A DNA stretch of 64,000 nucleotides from Ancylobacter sp. SL191. GTDB taxonomy: Bacteria > Pseudomonadota > Alphaproteobacteria > Rhizobiales > Xanthobacteraceae. The stretch covers positions 3,261,001 through 3,325,000 of the forward strand of contig NZ_CP113056.1 of the NCBI RefSeq assembly GCF_026625645.1. The letters run 5' to 3'. How positions within the stretch are numbered: the stretch's first letter is position 1; every line of letters begins with the position of its first letter. Of the stretch, positions 44,387 to 53,471 are shown piece by piece. Below the pieces are notes generated by a model. The model searched no databases. It was given only the letters and a program-made list of their open reading frames with translations, and had not been told where the DNA came from. Position numbers and translations under genes: made by a program.

Positions 44387-44827
44387 GTGTTGACCATGGG
44401 ACAACTTGGGCCGAGCGCCGCGATGCCGCCACGGGACGAGCCGAGATCGCCGGTTTATTCCGCTACGTCACCCCTGCGCTGGGTGATGTTCGCGGCCGGT
44501 TGGCTGTGCGTCGGTCTCGGTATCTTCGGCATCATCATGCCCGGCATGCCCGGCACGGTGTTTCTTATCCTGGCCGCCTGGCTGTTCTCCCGCTCCTCCC
44601 CGCGCTTCGAGGCGTGGCTGCTGGGTCATCCCAAGCTCGGCCCTTCCGTGCGCGCCTGGCGCGCGAATGGGGCGGTGCCGCGCTGGGCACAGTTGGTGGC
44701 CACCGGCTCGATGATGGCCAGCTTCGGCATTCTGGTGATGCTCGGCCTGTCGCTGCCGGTACTCGGCATGATCGGCGTGGCCTTCATCGCCGTCTCCGCC
44801 TATCTGCTCACCCGGCCGACCGCCTGA
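44387..44827 (+). CDS. DUF454 (YbaN-like) membrane protein
   Basis: This 146-residue protein has three membrane segments. The first helix pair contains VGLGIFGIIMPGMPGTVFLI, the DUF454 signature, then LAAWLFSRSSPRFEAWLLGH and GPSVRAWRANGAVPRW. The start is GTG at 44387 or ATG at 44396. The function of this family is unknown. The stop overlaps the mobA start. Confidence 0.85.
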   Translation: MLTMGQLGPSAAMPPRDEPRSPVYSATSPLRWVMFAAGWLCVGLGIFGIIMPGMPGTVFLILAAWLFSRSSPRFEAWLLGHPKLGPSVRAWRANGAVPRWAQLVATGSMMASFGILVMLGLSLPVLGMIGVAFIAVSAYLLTRPTA

Positions 44828-45432
44828 TGGACGCACCCGCCGGTCTCATCCTCGCGGGCGGCCTGTCCCGGCGCATGGGTGGCGGCGACAAGGCTCTGCT
44901 TCGGCTGGGCGGGGAGACCATCCTTGCCCGGATAGCCCGTATTGTCGGGCCTCAGGTTGCCCCGCTTCTGCTCAACGCCAACGGGCCGGCCGCGCGCTTC
45001 GGGCTCGATCTGCCGGTCATCCCGGACAGCGTGCCGGACCGGCCGGGGCCTCTGGCCGGCATTCTCGCGGGGCTCGATCACCTGGCGGCACACCTGCCGC
45101 AGGCCCGTCACCTGCTCACCGTTCCCTCCGACTGCCCGTTCCTGCCAGCGGACCTCGCCGCAAGGCTAGCTGAAGCAGCATTGGGTGACGGCGCCGCCTG
45201 TGCCGGCTCCGGCGGGCGGGTGCATGGCGTGATCGGGCTGTGGCCGGTCGCGGCGCGTGAGGATCTACGCCAACTTCTGGTTCAGGATGGCCAGCGGCGC
45301 GTGGATGCCTGGCTCGAGCGGGTCGGCGCCATCACCGTCGACTGGCCCGTCACGCCGCTTGACCCGTTCTTCAACGTCAACACACCCGACGACCTCGCGC
45401 GCGCCGAGACGCTGGCGGCTCAGGCTGGCTGA
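44827..45432 (+). CDS. mobA: Molybdenum cofactor guanylyltransferase MobA
   Basis: This 201-residue protein attaches GMP to molybdopterin to form the bis-MGD cofactor. GLILAGGLSRRMGGGDKALL is the nucleotide-binding loop, with DRPGPLAGILAGLDH and TVPSDCPFLPADLAARL (metal-binding Asp) and PFFNVNTPDDLARAE at the end. Its start shares a base with the DUF454 stop, and its 3' end overlaps the convergent mobB by 13 bases. Confidence 0.95.
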   Translation: MDAPAGLILAGGLSRRMGGGDKALLRLGGETILARIARIVGPQVAPLLLNANGPAARFGLDLPVIPDSVPDRPGPLAGILAGLDHLAAHLPQARHLLTVPSDCPFLPADLAARLAEAALGDGAACAGSGGRVHGVIGLWPVAAREDLRQLLVQDGQRRVDAWLERVGAITVDWPVTPLDPFFNVNTPDDLARAETLAAQAG

Positions 45433-45956
45433 GGCGCACTGGCGCGCCAGGCGATGCTCTCTACGGGAACCGCATGGCGCTCGACCGCCGCCGCGATGGC
45501 CTCGATGTCGTCGAGGTCGATGACCGGCAGGGTGATGCCCTCCAGCGCCGCGTCCGACGCGACGGCGACGATGTACGGGTCATCCGGGTGCAGCAGCGGT
45601 TTGCCGAGCTCGGCCCGGTGGATCTCGATCTTCGGATGATGGTCGCGCTTGAAGCCCTCGACCAGCACGATGTCGACCGTCGCGAGATGAGAGACCAGTT
45701 CCGGCAGTTCCGGCTCGGCGGCACCGCGCAGCTCATGCATCAGCGCCCAGCGATTACCCGACGACACCAGCACCTCGGTCGCGCCGGCGACACGGTGCGT
45801 GTGCGAATCCTTGCCGGGCACGTCGATATCGAAATTGTGGTGCGCGTGCTTGATGGTGGAAACGCGCAGCCCCCGGGCCACCAGCGCCGGAATGAGCCGG
45901 GCCAGCAGGGTCGTCTTGCCCGCGCCGCTCCACCCGGCGAAACCGATGAGCCGCAT
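45420..45956 (-). CDS. mobB: Molybdopterin-guanine dinucleotide biosynthesis protein MobB
   Basis: This 178-residue GTP-binding partner of MobA is read from the ATG at 45956. Walker A is GWSGAGKTTLLARLI (about 7-21), followed by VSTIKHAHHNFDIDVPGKDS and VDIVLVEGFKRDHHPKIEIH, all family hallmarks. It is convergent with mobA with tails overlapping by 13 bases, rather than co-transcribed. Confidence 0.95.
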   Translation of the reverse strand: MRLIGFAGWSGAGKTTLLARLIPALVARGLRVSTIKHAHHNFDIDVPGKDSHTHRVAGATEVLVSSGNRWALMHELRGAAEPELPELVSHLATVDIVLVEGFKRDHHPKIEIHRAELGKPLLHPDDPYIVAVASDAALEGITLPVIDLDDIEAIAAAVERHAVPVESIAWRASAPQPA

Positions 45957-46143
45957 CCGCTCCTCCTCAACCATCCGCCGCTGAGGTCGGTCGTCGAGGC
46001 GCACAAGTCAAGCGGGTGCCGGCCATGACCCCATAGCCGACGTCGATCCGGCGCGGGCGATCATGCCGCGTCGCGTTCGGCTTGCCGGAGAGACGGCCGC
46101 CGGATTAGGTGCGCATATGCAAGGAAAGCGTGCGGAGGCGGCC

Positions 46144-46401
46144 ATGTCCGACGACAGCGATACCGCACTTCAGCTGGACCTCAGGGGGCTGAAATGCCCC
46201 CTGCCCGCGCTGCACACGCGGCGGGCGCTGGAACGGGCCGCGCCGGGCGCATGCCTCATCGTCCAATGCACCGACCCGATGGCGGTGATCGACATTCCCC
46301 ACCTCGCCCAGCAGGACGGCCACCGGCTGGAGAGGCAGGCGCAGCAGGACGGCGTGCTTACCTTCACGCTGCGCAAGGCCACGGTTACCGTTAGTAGCTG
46401 A
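46144..46401 (+). CDS. TusA-like sulfurtransferase
   Basis: This 85-residue protein is read from the ATG at 46144. LDLRGLKCPLPALHTRRALE carries the CPxP-type motif (LKCPLP) with the persulfide Cys, followed by the alpha/beta fold typical of TusA/SirA. Members pass sulfur to tRNA thiolation, molybdenum cofactor or other acceptors. The position beside mobA/mobB makes a role in molybdenum cofactor sulfur delivery possible. Overlaps the convergent gene by 11 bases. Confidence 0.85.
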   Translation: MSDDSDTALQLDLRGLKCPLPALHTRRALERAAPGACLIVQCTDPMAVIDIPHLAQQDGHRLERQAQQDGVLTFTLRKATVTVSS

Positions 46402-46882
46402 TGCCGCAACCGTCGGCGACCTCTTCCAGCGCTTTCGTGGAGCCGCGGGCGTTGAACTTGGTCTCGTGGAAATTCTCGCCCTTCATGGTGATGACGACGG
46501 AAATCGATGAATCCGCGTCCATCACCTCAAGGAAGAGATCCTCGTCCACCTCGGCCACCATGCCGAGCGTGCCCTTCACCTCATGGGCGACGGCGTCGAA
46601 GACAAGGATTTCGCCCTTGTCCGCCCGCACGCGAAGCTTGGCGCCCACCGAATTCATCGCCTCGACATCCTTGGGATCATCGATCCGTTCGGGCGTGATG
46701 AACACCGCCTCGAGATTGTCGCTGCGGCAGCGCAGGCCGAAAACGTAGTCGCCGGCGACGGTCACGGCGAGGTGGGTGGCGTCGTCGTCAAACGCGCCGC
46801 CCTCCTTATCCGAGACCCACTGGGCCGAGGCGGTAAGCGATGAAGCCGCCAGCAGCAGGGCGGCGATGAGCAGTCTGGACAT
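46391..46882 (-). CDS. Secreted hypothetical protein
   Basis: This 163-residue protein has a signal peptide (SRLLIAALLLAASSLTASAQ). The mature part is beta-rich and acidic: HLAVTVAGDYVFGLRCRSDN, then AVFITPERIDDPKDVEAMNS and ISVVITMKGENFHETKFNAR, ending DGCGISY. Two Cys near the start and end could form a disulfide. Its fold looks like the periplasmic beta-sandwich domain of uncharacterised rhizobial proteins; no family name is offered. Confidence 0.65.
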   Translation of the reverse strand: MSRLLIAALLLAASSLTASAQWVSDKEGGAFDDDATHLAVTVAGDYVFGLRCRSDNLEAVFITPERIDDPKDVEAMNSVGAKLRVRADKGEILVFDAVAHEVKGTLGMVAEVDEDLFLEVMDADSSISVVITMKGENFHETKFNARGSTKALEEVADGCGISY

Positions 46883-47112
46883 GGTTCCTCTCCCCGGGGC
46901 GGTGCCCGCAGCGGAAAGAACAACAAAATCACCGCGAATTTCGAGAAAAATCGACGGTGCCCGACTGCGGCGTCTTGCCGGCTGATCAGCGTCCGTGCGT
47001 CGTCATGGTCATAGGGGGGGCTGCCAGGGCTGCAGAAAGCCACGGGCGATGGACAAGTCGGGTGGCTCTGATTTTATACGGCGCGTACGTTGCGTGCGCT
47101 TCGGGGGAAGGA

Positions 47113-47766
47113 ATGAAACTCGACCGGCTCATTGTCGTGGCCGCGCTGCTGGCGACCACTCTCGGGCTCCTGTTCACTGTGCCGGCCTCGGCCCAGACTT
47201 CGCCGCGCCCGCCATGGGCGGCGGCGCCGGTGACGGCCAAGCCCGGCCAGCCGCTGCCGTCCCGCGCTGATACGCATGTGTACCTGCTGCGCGGTCTTTT
47301 CGGCGTTTTTTCGCTCGGCATGGACAGCCTGGCGCAGGAACTGTTGGAGAAGGGCTACACGTCACAGATCTATGGCTGGGATGAAGCCCAGAAGGTGATC
47401 GACCTCATCAAAACGCGCTCTCAGGCCGGCCATACCGGCCCTGTCGTCATCATCGGCCATTCGCTTGGTGCCAATGCGGTGATCGACATCGCCACGACCA
47501 TCCAGGCGAACAGCATCCCCGTTGATCTCGGCGTGACCTTCGACGCGACCGACCCCGGTCCCGTGCCAAATAACGTCGCCGTCTTCATCAATTTCTGGGC
47601 GCAGGACGGCTTCGGCAAGCCGGTCTCAGCGGTGCCCGGCTATACTGGGCAGCTGGAGAATTTCGACCTCTCCGGCCAGCCCAATATCAGCCACACCAGC
47701 ATCGACACGATGGACAAGTTCCACCAGTTCGTCATCTCGACGTTGGAAGGCATGACGGGCAACTGA
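47113..47766 (+). CDS. Secreted serine hydrolase (lipase/thioesterase-like)
   Basis: This 217-residue protein is read from the ATG at 47113 (GGGAAGG upstream). A signal peptide ends PASAQ. THVYLLRGLFGVFSLGMDSL contains the oxyanion-hole region, GHSLGANAVIDIA the nucleophile elbow (Ser in GHSLG), VTFDATDPGPVPNN a likely acid and HTSIDTMDKFHQF the His. Complete triad. It is an intact relative of the frameshifted hydrolase at 17623-18419. Substrate unknown; periplasmic lipase or esterase is likely. Confidence 0.7.
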   Translation: MKLDRLIVVAALLATTLGLLFTVPASAQTSPRPPWAAAPVTAKPGQPLPSRADTHVYLLRGLFGVFSLGMDSLAQELLEKGYTSQIYGWDEAQKVIDLIKTRSQAGHTGPVVIIGHSLGANAVIDIATTIQANSIPVDLGVTFDATDPGPVPNNVAVFINFWAQDGFGKPVSAVPGYTGQLENFDLSGQPNISHTSIDTMDKFHQFVISTLEGMTGN

Positions 47767-47833
47767 TCCCCGCCATGCACTCGAGCGCGGTTTAACGCGT
47801 TGACGGACAGGAAGAACGGAGCCTGCGTCGCGC

Positions 47834-48115
47834 ATGAGCGACCCTGACACAGCCTGCCGCGCCGATGTCTGGCTTTGGCGCGCGCGCTTCGCCAAGACCC
47901 GCGGCCTTGCCGTCGCGCTCATTGAGCGCGGCATGGTGCGGATCACCCATAACAGCCAGCCGGTGCGGCTGGATAAGCCCGGCCGCGCGCTGCGTCCCGG
48001 CGATGTGCTCACCCTCGCTTTGCAGCAGGGAGTCGTCGTGGTTCGGATTGATTCTGTCGGCGCACGTCGCGGGCCTGCGGAAGAAGCGCGAACGCTCTAC
48101 ACGGTCGTTGGCTAA
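47834..48115 (+). CDS. S4 domain RNA-binding protein (Hsp15-like)
   Basis: This 93-residue protein contains RADVWLWRARFAKTRGLAVA, LIERGMVRITHNSQPVRLD and GRALRPGDVLTL, a complete S4 domain in the Hsp15 arrangement. E. coli Hsp15 rescues stalled 50S subunits carrying peptidyl-tRNA. The protein is shorter than Hsp15 at the C-terminus, usual for alphaproteobacterial forms. Confidence 0.88.
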   Translation: MSDPDTACRADVWLWRARFAKTRGLAVALIERGMVRITHNSQPVRLDKPGRALRPGDVLTLALQQGVVVVRIDSVGARRGPAEEARTLYTVVG

Positions 48116-48244
48116 GCGAACGCTTACGCAGCGCCGACGGCTAAAGATCAGCGTTCCGGTGGCGATAGTGCGGCGACGCCAGCCTCGGGCAAGCCAAGCG
48201 GACTCATGTTGAAGCAGCCTTCAATAACGCATGAGAGTGCCGCG

Positions 48245-49945
48245 ATGCGATTCACCAACTGGCCCATACTGGGGAAGATTTCTCTCGTCGTGGCGCTGCT
48301 CGGCCTTTGTTCGACGGGCTGCACCCTGTTCGCCGGCTGGCGCATGGTGGAAATGCAGGATGACTATACGGCATTGATCGAAGGCGACGCCAAGGCGGCG
48401 GTGGCCCTGGCGCGGATGAACCGCGAGGTCGTGTGGTCAGAGCGGTCGATCTTCCACGCGCTGGCCTCCACCAGCCCGGAAGAGAGCCGCGAGGCGGAAA
48501 AGGAACTGTCGCACGGGCTCGACGAGCTTCACACCTATGCTACGCAGGCCAAGGCCGCCCTGCCGGATTACGCCGCGCCGATCGAGGCGATCGTCAGCCG
48601 TTTCGACAGCCAGGTGAAGACAGCGTGTGGCCCGACCATCATGACGGCGTTCACCGCCACGACCGCTGACGACAAGCACCGCGCCGACAAGATGATGATG
48701 GTGGACTGCGAGCCGGCTCTGGAGAAGGTGCGCGCCGACCTCGCCACACTCGTCGCCTCGCTTCAGGACGAGATGCACCAGCGCGAGGAAGAGCTGCACG
48801 CACGCGCCGACGCCACGCTGGTTGAACTTTACGCTGGTACCGGCACGGCGATCCTCGCCTGCCTCGTGCTGGCCTTCCTCATCGCCACCAAGGGTATCGT
48901 GAAGCCTATCGGCCGCATCGTCGACGTCATGGACTCCCTCACCTCTGGCCACTTCGAGACGGAAGTCGCCGAGACCGAACGCCGCGACGAGGTTGGCCAG
49001 TTGGCTCGCGGCCTCGCGCGCTTCCGGCAGGAGTTGATCGCCAACGAGACTCTGCGGGAGCAGGCCGCCCTTGAGGAGCAGCGGTCGGCTGATCGGCTGC
49101 GCCAGCAGAAAGAAGAAATCGCTCAGACCTTCGAGATGCGCATGGGGGCTCTCGCCGAGGCCTTCTCGACCTCCTCCAACGAGGTGGCCCAGGCCGCGAC
49201 CAGCCTCTCCGCCGCGGCGGAGGAGACGACGCGGCAGGCCCGCTCGGTCAGTGACGCGGCGACTGAAGCGTCTTCCGGCGTGCAGACGGTGGCCGCTTCC
49301 ACGGAGGAAATGTCCGCGTCGGTGCGCGAGATCGCCGAGCAGGTGGTGCGCGCGGCGCAGATCGCGGACAGCGCCTCCACCGATTCGAACCGCATCCAGG
49401 GAGAAATCGCCGAACTGACCCAGGCGGCGAGCCAGATCGGCGCGGTCATCGACCTCATCACCAGCATTGCCGGTCAGACCAATCTTCTGGCGCTCAATGC
49501 CACGATCGAGGCCGCACGGGCTGGCGAGGCCGGCAAGGGCTTCGCCGTGGTGGCGCAGGAAGTAAAGGAACTCGCCAGCCAGACCGCAAAGGCGACCGAC
49601 GAAATCTCCGCCAAGGTCAACGAGATCCAGAGCGCGACGGGCCGCTCCGTCTCGTCGATCACCCGAATCGCCACGACCATCAACGAAATCCGCACCGCTT
49701 CGGCGGCGATCTCGGCGGCTATCGAGGAACAGGGCGCCGCGACGCGCGAGATCGCTCACAGCACCCAGCATGCCGCGCAGGGCACCCGCGTCGTCAATGA
49801 GAGCATCCACGGCGTCGGCGAAGCGGCGGAGACCACGGGCGCGGCCTCGGTGCAGCTTAAGGGGCTCTCGCAGCACCTGTCCGGTCAAGCGGTGGAACTC
49901 AACAAGGAAGTGCGCAGCTTCGTGCAAACGCTACGCGCCGCCTGA
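48245..49945 (+). CDS. Methyl-accepting chemotaxis protein
   Basis: This 566-residue receptor has membrane segments at about 8-30 and 190-213, a periplasmic four-helix-bundle sensor of about 160 residues with two Cys ([18 protein letters not shown]), a HAMP domain starting [20 protein letters not shown], and the signalling domain with hairpin tip [20 protein letters not shown]. No C-terminal CheR pentapeptide. Ligand unknown. The start at 48245 (MRFTNWP) fits a normal N-terminus; 48206 is an alternative. A terminator follows. Confidence 0.93.
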   Translation: MRFTNWPILGKISLVVALLGLCSTGCTLFAGWRMVEMQDDYTALIEGDAKAAVALARMNREVVWSERSIFHALASTSPEESREAEKELSHGLDELHTYATQAKAALPDYAAPIEAIVSRFDSQVKTACGPTIMTAFTATTADDKHRADKMMMVDCEPALEKVRADLATLVASLQDEMHQREEELHARADATLVELYAGTGTAILACLVLAFLIATKGIVKPIGRIVDVMDSLTSGHFETEVAETERRDEVGQLARGLARFRQELIANETLREQAALEEQRSADRLRQQKEEIAQTFEMRMGALAEAFSTSSNEVAQAATSLSAAAEETTRQARSVSDAATEASSGVQTVAASTEEMSASVREIAEQVVRAAQIADSASTDSNRIQGEIAELTQAASQIGAVIDLITSIAGQTNLLALNATIEAARAGEAGKGFAVVAQEVKELASQTAKATDEISAKVNEIQSATGRSVSSITRIATTINEIRTASAAISAAIEEQGAATREIAHSTQHAAQGTRVVNESIHGVGEAAETTGAASVQLKGLSQHLSGQAVELNKEVRSFVQTLRAA

Positions 49946-49968
49946 GCCACCGACATACAGCAGACCTG

Positions 49969-49997
49969 CGAGCCCCGCGGCGCACCCGCGGGGCTCG
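49969..49997 (+). terminator. Terminator after the chemotaxis receptor
   Basis: CGAGCCCCGCGG (49969-49980), loop CGCAC, CCGCGGGGCTCG (49986-49997): a perfect 12-bp stem followed by TTGCGTTTG. Confidence 0.75.
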
Positions 49998-50147
49998 TTG
50001 CGTTTGCCGCATTAATACCATCGGATGATACGCCGACGGATGACATGCAGTGTCGCCTATTGCCTGCAACCGGCTGGGGACGGATAGTTTAAGCTCGCCT
50101 GGCGATGCGCTGCGCGAAACGTCGCGATCGTCACCGCAAGTCATTCC

Positions 50148-51404
50148 ATGAATCCTGCCGAGCTTGACTGGCTGTCTTCCGTCGCGGTGCCGATGCTCGC
50201 GGTCCGTGCCGAGACTGTCATGGCGCTCAATCCGGCCGCAGGCGCCCTGTTCGGCGACGCGGTCAAGGCGTGCCCGTTGACCTTAGCGGCGCTCTTTCCC
50301 AATTCTGCTGAAACGCTCGCCGCCTTCCTGCGCGCCGCCGAAAACGACGGCGCGTCGGAGGTTCTGCACCTGCGCGCCGACCTTGCTGGCGAATCTCGCC
50401 ATATCCAGATCGCCGCGCGGCGTCTCGGGCCGGCAGCGGAGGTGATGTGGGCGCTCACTCTGATCGAGACTTGCCCGCCGTCTTGCGCGGTGGGCGAGAC
50501 CAGCCCGACATCGGGACGCTGGGTGCAGCTTCTCCCCACCATCCTGGACCAGCTTCCGGTGGCGCTGCTGATCGAGGACGAAGATGATGTCGGCGTTTTC
50601 GCCAATCGCGGTTTCACCGAGATATTCGAGTATGCGCTGGAGGAAATCGCCGCGCTCGACGACTGGTGGATAAAGCTCTACCCGGATCCGCTCGTGCGCG
50701 AGTCGGCGAAGGTGGAATGGGCGGCAAAGCTCGCCACGGCACCTCGGGGTAACGGCACCATCTCGACCTCCGAATTCCAGATCCGCACCGGCGGTGGCCG
50801 CGACAAGGTGCTGCAGAGTCACAGCTTCCGCATCGGCGACTACCGCGTTCATTCCTATGTCGATGTCTCGCAACGGCACCAGCTCGCGCTCGATCTGCGG
50901 CAGCTCGCCGATACGGACGCTCTCACCGGCGTGCTGAACCGGCGCAGCTTCTTTCAGCAGGGTCGCCTGCTGGATCGCATCGGTGAGCCTCTGGCGGCGT
51001 TGCTGCTGGATGTCGACCATTTCAAGCAGGTGAACGACCGCCACGGCCACGCCTTTGGCGACGAGGTGCTTATCGAGATTTCGGCCCGCGTGCGCGCGGC
51101 GCTGAGGCCGCACGACGTGCTCGCGCGCATAGGCGGGGAGGAATTCGCCGTGCTGCTGCCGGGGGTCGATCGCGACCGCGCTGTCAGCGTTGCCGAAAGG
51201 CTGCGGCAGGTGGTGGAGAGCACGCCCATTACGCGGGGCACAACTGGCCAGATAGCGACGGTCAGCATCGGCGGCGCCTGCGCGTCGAGCGCTGAAACCT
51301 CGATAGAAGACCTGCTGCTGCACGCCGACCGTGCGCTCTATGTCGCCAAGCGCGCCGGCCGGAACTGCGTCAGATTCGCGGCTGATGCGGTCGGAGCGCC
51401 ATGA
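50148..51404 (+). CDS. Diguanylate cyclase with PAS-like sensor
   Basis: This 418-residue protein makes cyclic di-GMP. The N-terminal 240 residues contain two PAS-like regions (AVPMLAVRAETVMALNPAAG; LPVALLIEDEDDVGVFANRG). The C-terminal GGDEF domain has ADTDALTGVLNRRSF, DVDHFKQVNDRHGHAFGDEV and the active site GGEEF (329-333), with a product-inhibition I-site RPHD five residues before it. No EAL domain and no membrane segment. The gene is the last chromosomal gene before the tRNA-Lys attachment site. Confidence 0.92.
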   Translation: MNPAELDWLSSVAVPMLAVRAETVMALNPAAGALFGDAVKACPLTLAALFPNSAETLAAFLRAAENDGASEVLHLRADLAGESRHIQIAARRLGPAAEVMWALTLIETCPPSCAVGETSPTSGRWVQLLPTILDQLPVALLIEDEDDVGVFANRGFTEIFEYALEEIAALDDWWIKLYPDPLVRESAKVEWAAKLATAPRGNGTISTSEFQIRTGGGRDKVLQSHSFRIGDYRVHSYVDVSQRHQLALDLRQLADTDALTGVLNRRSFFQQGRLLDRIGEPLAALLLDVDHFKQVNDRHGHAFGDEVLIEISARVRAALRPHDVLARIGGEEFAVLLPGVDRDRAVSVAERLRQVVESTPITRGTTGQIATVSIGGACASSAETSIEDLLLHADRALYVAKRAGRNCVRFAADAVGAP

Positions 51405-51450
51405 CGCATCGTCGCGCCCAGCGGAAAGCGTTTCGGCGTGGGCGAGAATG

Positions 51451-51496
51451 TGGTGAGCCCGTTGGGATTCGAACCCAAGACCCCATGATTAAAAGT
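51451..51496 (-). tRNA. tRNA-Lys(UUU) 3' half, left attachment site
   Basis: On the minus strand the 46 bases give the anticodon loop CTTTTAA, the stem strand TCATG, T arm TTGGGTTCGAATCCCAA, acceptor CGGGCTC, then A and CCA. The bases upstream of the loop do not pair with TCATG, so the 5' half is absent. This is the displaced 3' fragment left when a phage inserts at an anticodon loop; the working tRNA should be at the prophage's right end, outside the window. Confidence 0.9.
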
Positions 51497-51585
51497 TTGA
51501 ATGTGAAGTAATAAAATCAATCACTTACAGAAGCGTACTGTGCGGTAGACCATCAATTGACATGTGGTTACCGCACGATTGCGTT

Positions 51586-52071
51586 TTATGTCGGTCGCAC
51601 GAACTTAAGTGCATCGTCAAGAGCAGCCTGCACGGTGGGCGTTATCTTAAACCACTCGCCCCTTGTCCTGTGCTCGCTAAGCGCCTCGTGTAGGCGGCGC
51701 TCGTCACTGCGGGAACCGCGCACCGCTATCAGGCTGACAACGTCGCTCGAAAGCGATGTGCGCATGTTGGCCACGCGAGAGAACGGGTCACGAGAAAATC
51801 CGACCTTCACAGCGTCGTCGGTGAACAGCGCGTAGACAAACCCTTCGGCGCCCTCCCGAGGCTTCGCCTTCATCGGCCGTTTCACCGCGACGCCCAGCCC
51901 GGCCGCCTCATTCAGGCGCTGCGCGGCGGCAAGTGCTGCGCCGAGGTCCAGCCACTCGCCACTATCCGTCTTCAGATCCTTGCCGACAAAGCCGCGCGCC
52001 CGCAGGCTCGGCCCCGGGTTCCAGCGCGGCCTACCGTCGCGCCAGACAAAGTACCGAACACCGGCGCTCAT
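51586..52071 (-). CDS. GIY-YIG (T5orf172-type) nuclease fused to an integrase N-terminal module
   Basis: This 161-residue protein is read from the ATG at 52071, which overlaps the integrase stop (ATGA). Residues 1-50 (FVWRDGRPRWNPGPSLRARG, then FVGKDL) match the integrase's own N-terminus (VSWREGRPRFNPGPKLRAIG, YKGEDL) at 17 of 24 aligned positions. Residues about 77-150 fit the T5orf172/MUG113 branch of GIY-YIG nucleases: FVYALFTDDAVKVGFSRDPF, SRVANM, the Glu/His in DERRLHEALSEH and the end RGEWFKI. It lies between the integrase and the attachment site. A DNA-targeted nuclease or an attachment-site-binding regulator is inferred. Confidence 0.72.
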   Translation of the reverse strand: MSAGVRYFVWRDGRPRWNPGPSLRARGFVGKDLKTDSGEWLDLGAALAAAQRLNEAAGLGVAVKRPMKAKPREGAEGFVYALFTDDAVKVGFSRDPFSRVANMRTSLSSDVVSLIAVRGSRSDERRLHEALSEHRTRGEWFKITPTVQAALDDALKFVRPT

Positions 52072-53471
52072 ACCGCCATGCCCTTCTTGTCCATCCACGT
52101 CACCAGCTTGTTGATGGCGTCATCGGCCATTTCGGGGTGCGTCGCCATGTAGTGGCGCAGCACGTCGTGAATGCCGGCCATCTTGTGGCCGGTGATGGCG
52201 GCGATCTCCGGCACGGTGCAGCCGGCGCGGCCGAGCCACGTCACGGCCGTGTCGCGCAGATCCTGATCGCGCTTGCCGGCGATCGAGGGGCATGGCGGCA
52301 GTGCCCATGCCTCATGCCCGCGCGGCTTTTCCGGGCCGAGCTGCAGCGTGCCATCCGCCTGCCGGATGAGGCCGCGCGCCGCTGCCTGCCGGACATCGGC
52401 AAAGACGTGCTTGTACCAGTCGCGCAGGAAGGGGCGGCGGGCGGTCTCGTCGACGATGACAAGGCGCCGGGCGCGTGCATCCGCGTCCTGCTGGCTTTCG
52501 CCCTGCCCCGGCCGGCCGATGACCGCCAGAGTGAAGCGCCGGCGCTCGGCGGCTTCCATGCGCGTGGCGAGCTGGGGCGCGGCGGGAATGGCGACGATGG
52601 CGCCGGTCTTCGACTGGCGGAAGACATAGCGGCTGGCATCGTCGCGGCCGGCGCGCTCCAGCGTGAGGCGGTCGCCCTGCCGCTGTCCGGTGAAAACGCC
52701 GAGGAAAACGGCGTCCGCCATTTCCGGCCGGCCGAGCAGATCCGCGGCGGCGGCGAAGGCGGAGATTTCGTAATCCTCCCATGTCACCAGCCGGGGCGCC
52801 GGCATGGGTTTTTCCAGCTCCAGCCACGGGTTGAAGGCGATGGCGCCACGGCCGCGCGATTTCGCCCAGCGCCAGCAGCCGGAGAGCGCGGCGACGATGC
52901 CGCGCGCGGTGTGCAGGCCGCGCTCCTGCCAGAGATCATCGAACAGCCCCTGCGCGATCGAGGGCGTGACCGCCGGCGGCGGCTCCTGCATGAAGGCCGG
53001 ATCGTGCTTCGCTAGCGTGCGCAGCTTGGAGCGATAGTCGGCGATGGTCGCCGGGCTGAGGCCATCCTGCTGCCTCTTGCCCTGGTGCACGCCGCCGGTG
53101 AATTTGGGCGAGGCGAACCATTCCTCGATCAGGCCCTCGATCGTCTGGTGGCGGGCACGCTTGCGGGCGGGAAGCCGGCCGGTCTCAAGCTTGGCCTGCC
53201 GCCGGCCGGCCACCTCGGCCGCGCGCGCCTCGGCCCAATCCGCCGCCTCCTGCGGGGTGAACCAGCGGCCATCCGGGTGGCGCAGATCCTCGCCCTTGTA
53301 GCCGATGGCGCGTAGCTTGGGGCCCGGATTGAACCGAGGCCGACCCTCGCGCCATGAGACGTTGGGAATGCGAATGGTGAGCTTCGCCATGCTGGCCTGC
53401 CCCCTGCCCTGCTTCGACTGCACGGGGCGGGAATCTAGCACGCGCTTGCGGGGCTTCGTCGAGCGGGTCAT
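52068..53471 (-). CDS. int: Tyrosine integrase of the second prophage
   Basis: This 467-residue recombinase has an N-terminal module with WREGRPRFNPGPKLRAIG (about 38-55), followed by AQTIEGLIEEWFA-type core-binding helices. The catalytic domain has the box-I Arg in FTGQRQGDRLTLE, Lys in FRQSKTGAIV, the second Arg in QDLRDTAVTWL, His in ITGHKMAG and Tyr in VLRHYMATH. The usual His of the HxxR box is Gln (QDLR). It starts where the next upstream gene ends. Its position and direction beside the tRNA-Lys remnant are normal for an integrase. Confidence 0.92.
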   Translation of the reverse strand: MTRSTKPRKRVLDSRPVQSKQGRGQASMAKLTIRIPNVSWREGRPRFNPGPKLRAIGYKGEDLRHPDGRWFTPQEAADWAEARAAEVAGRRQAKLETGRLPARKRARHQTIEGLIEEWFASPKFTGGVHQGKRQQDGLSPATIADYRSKLRTLAKHDPAFMQEPPPAVTPSIAQGLFDDLWQERGLHTARGIVAALSGCWRWAKSRGRGAIAFNPWLELEKPMPAPRLVTWEDYEISAFAAAADLLGRPEMADAVFLGVFTGQRQGDRLTLERAGRDDASRYVFRQSKTGAIVAIPAAPQLATRMEAAERRRFTLAVIGRPGQGESQQDADARARRLVIVDETARRPFLRDWYKHVFADVRQAAARGLIRQADGTLQLGPEKPRGHEAWALPPCPSIAGKRDQDLRDTAVTWLGRAGCTVPEIAAITGHKMAGIHDVLRHYMATHPEMADDAINKLVTWMDKKGMAV

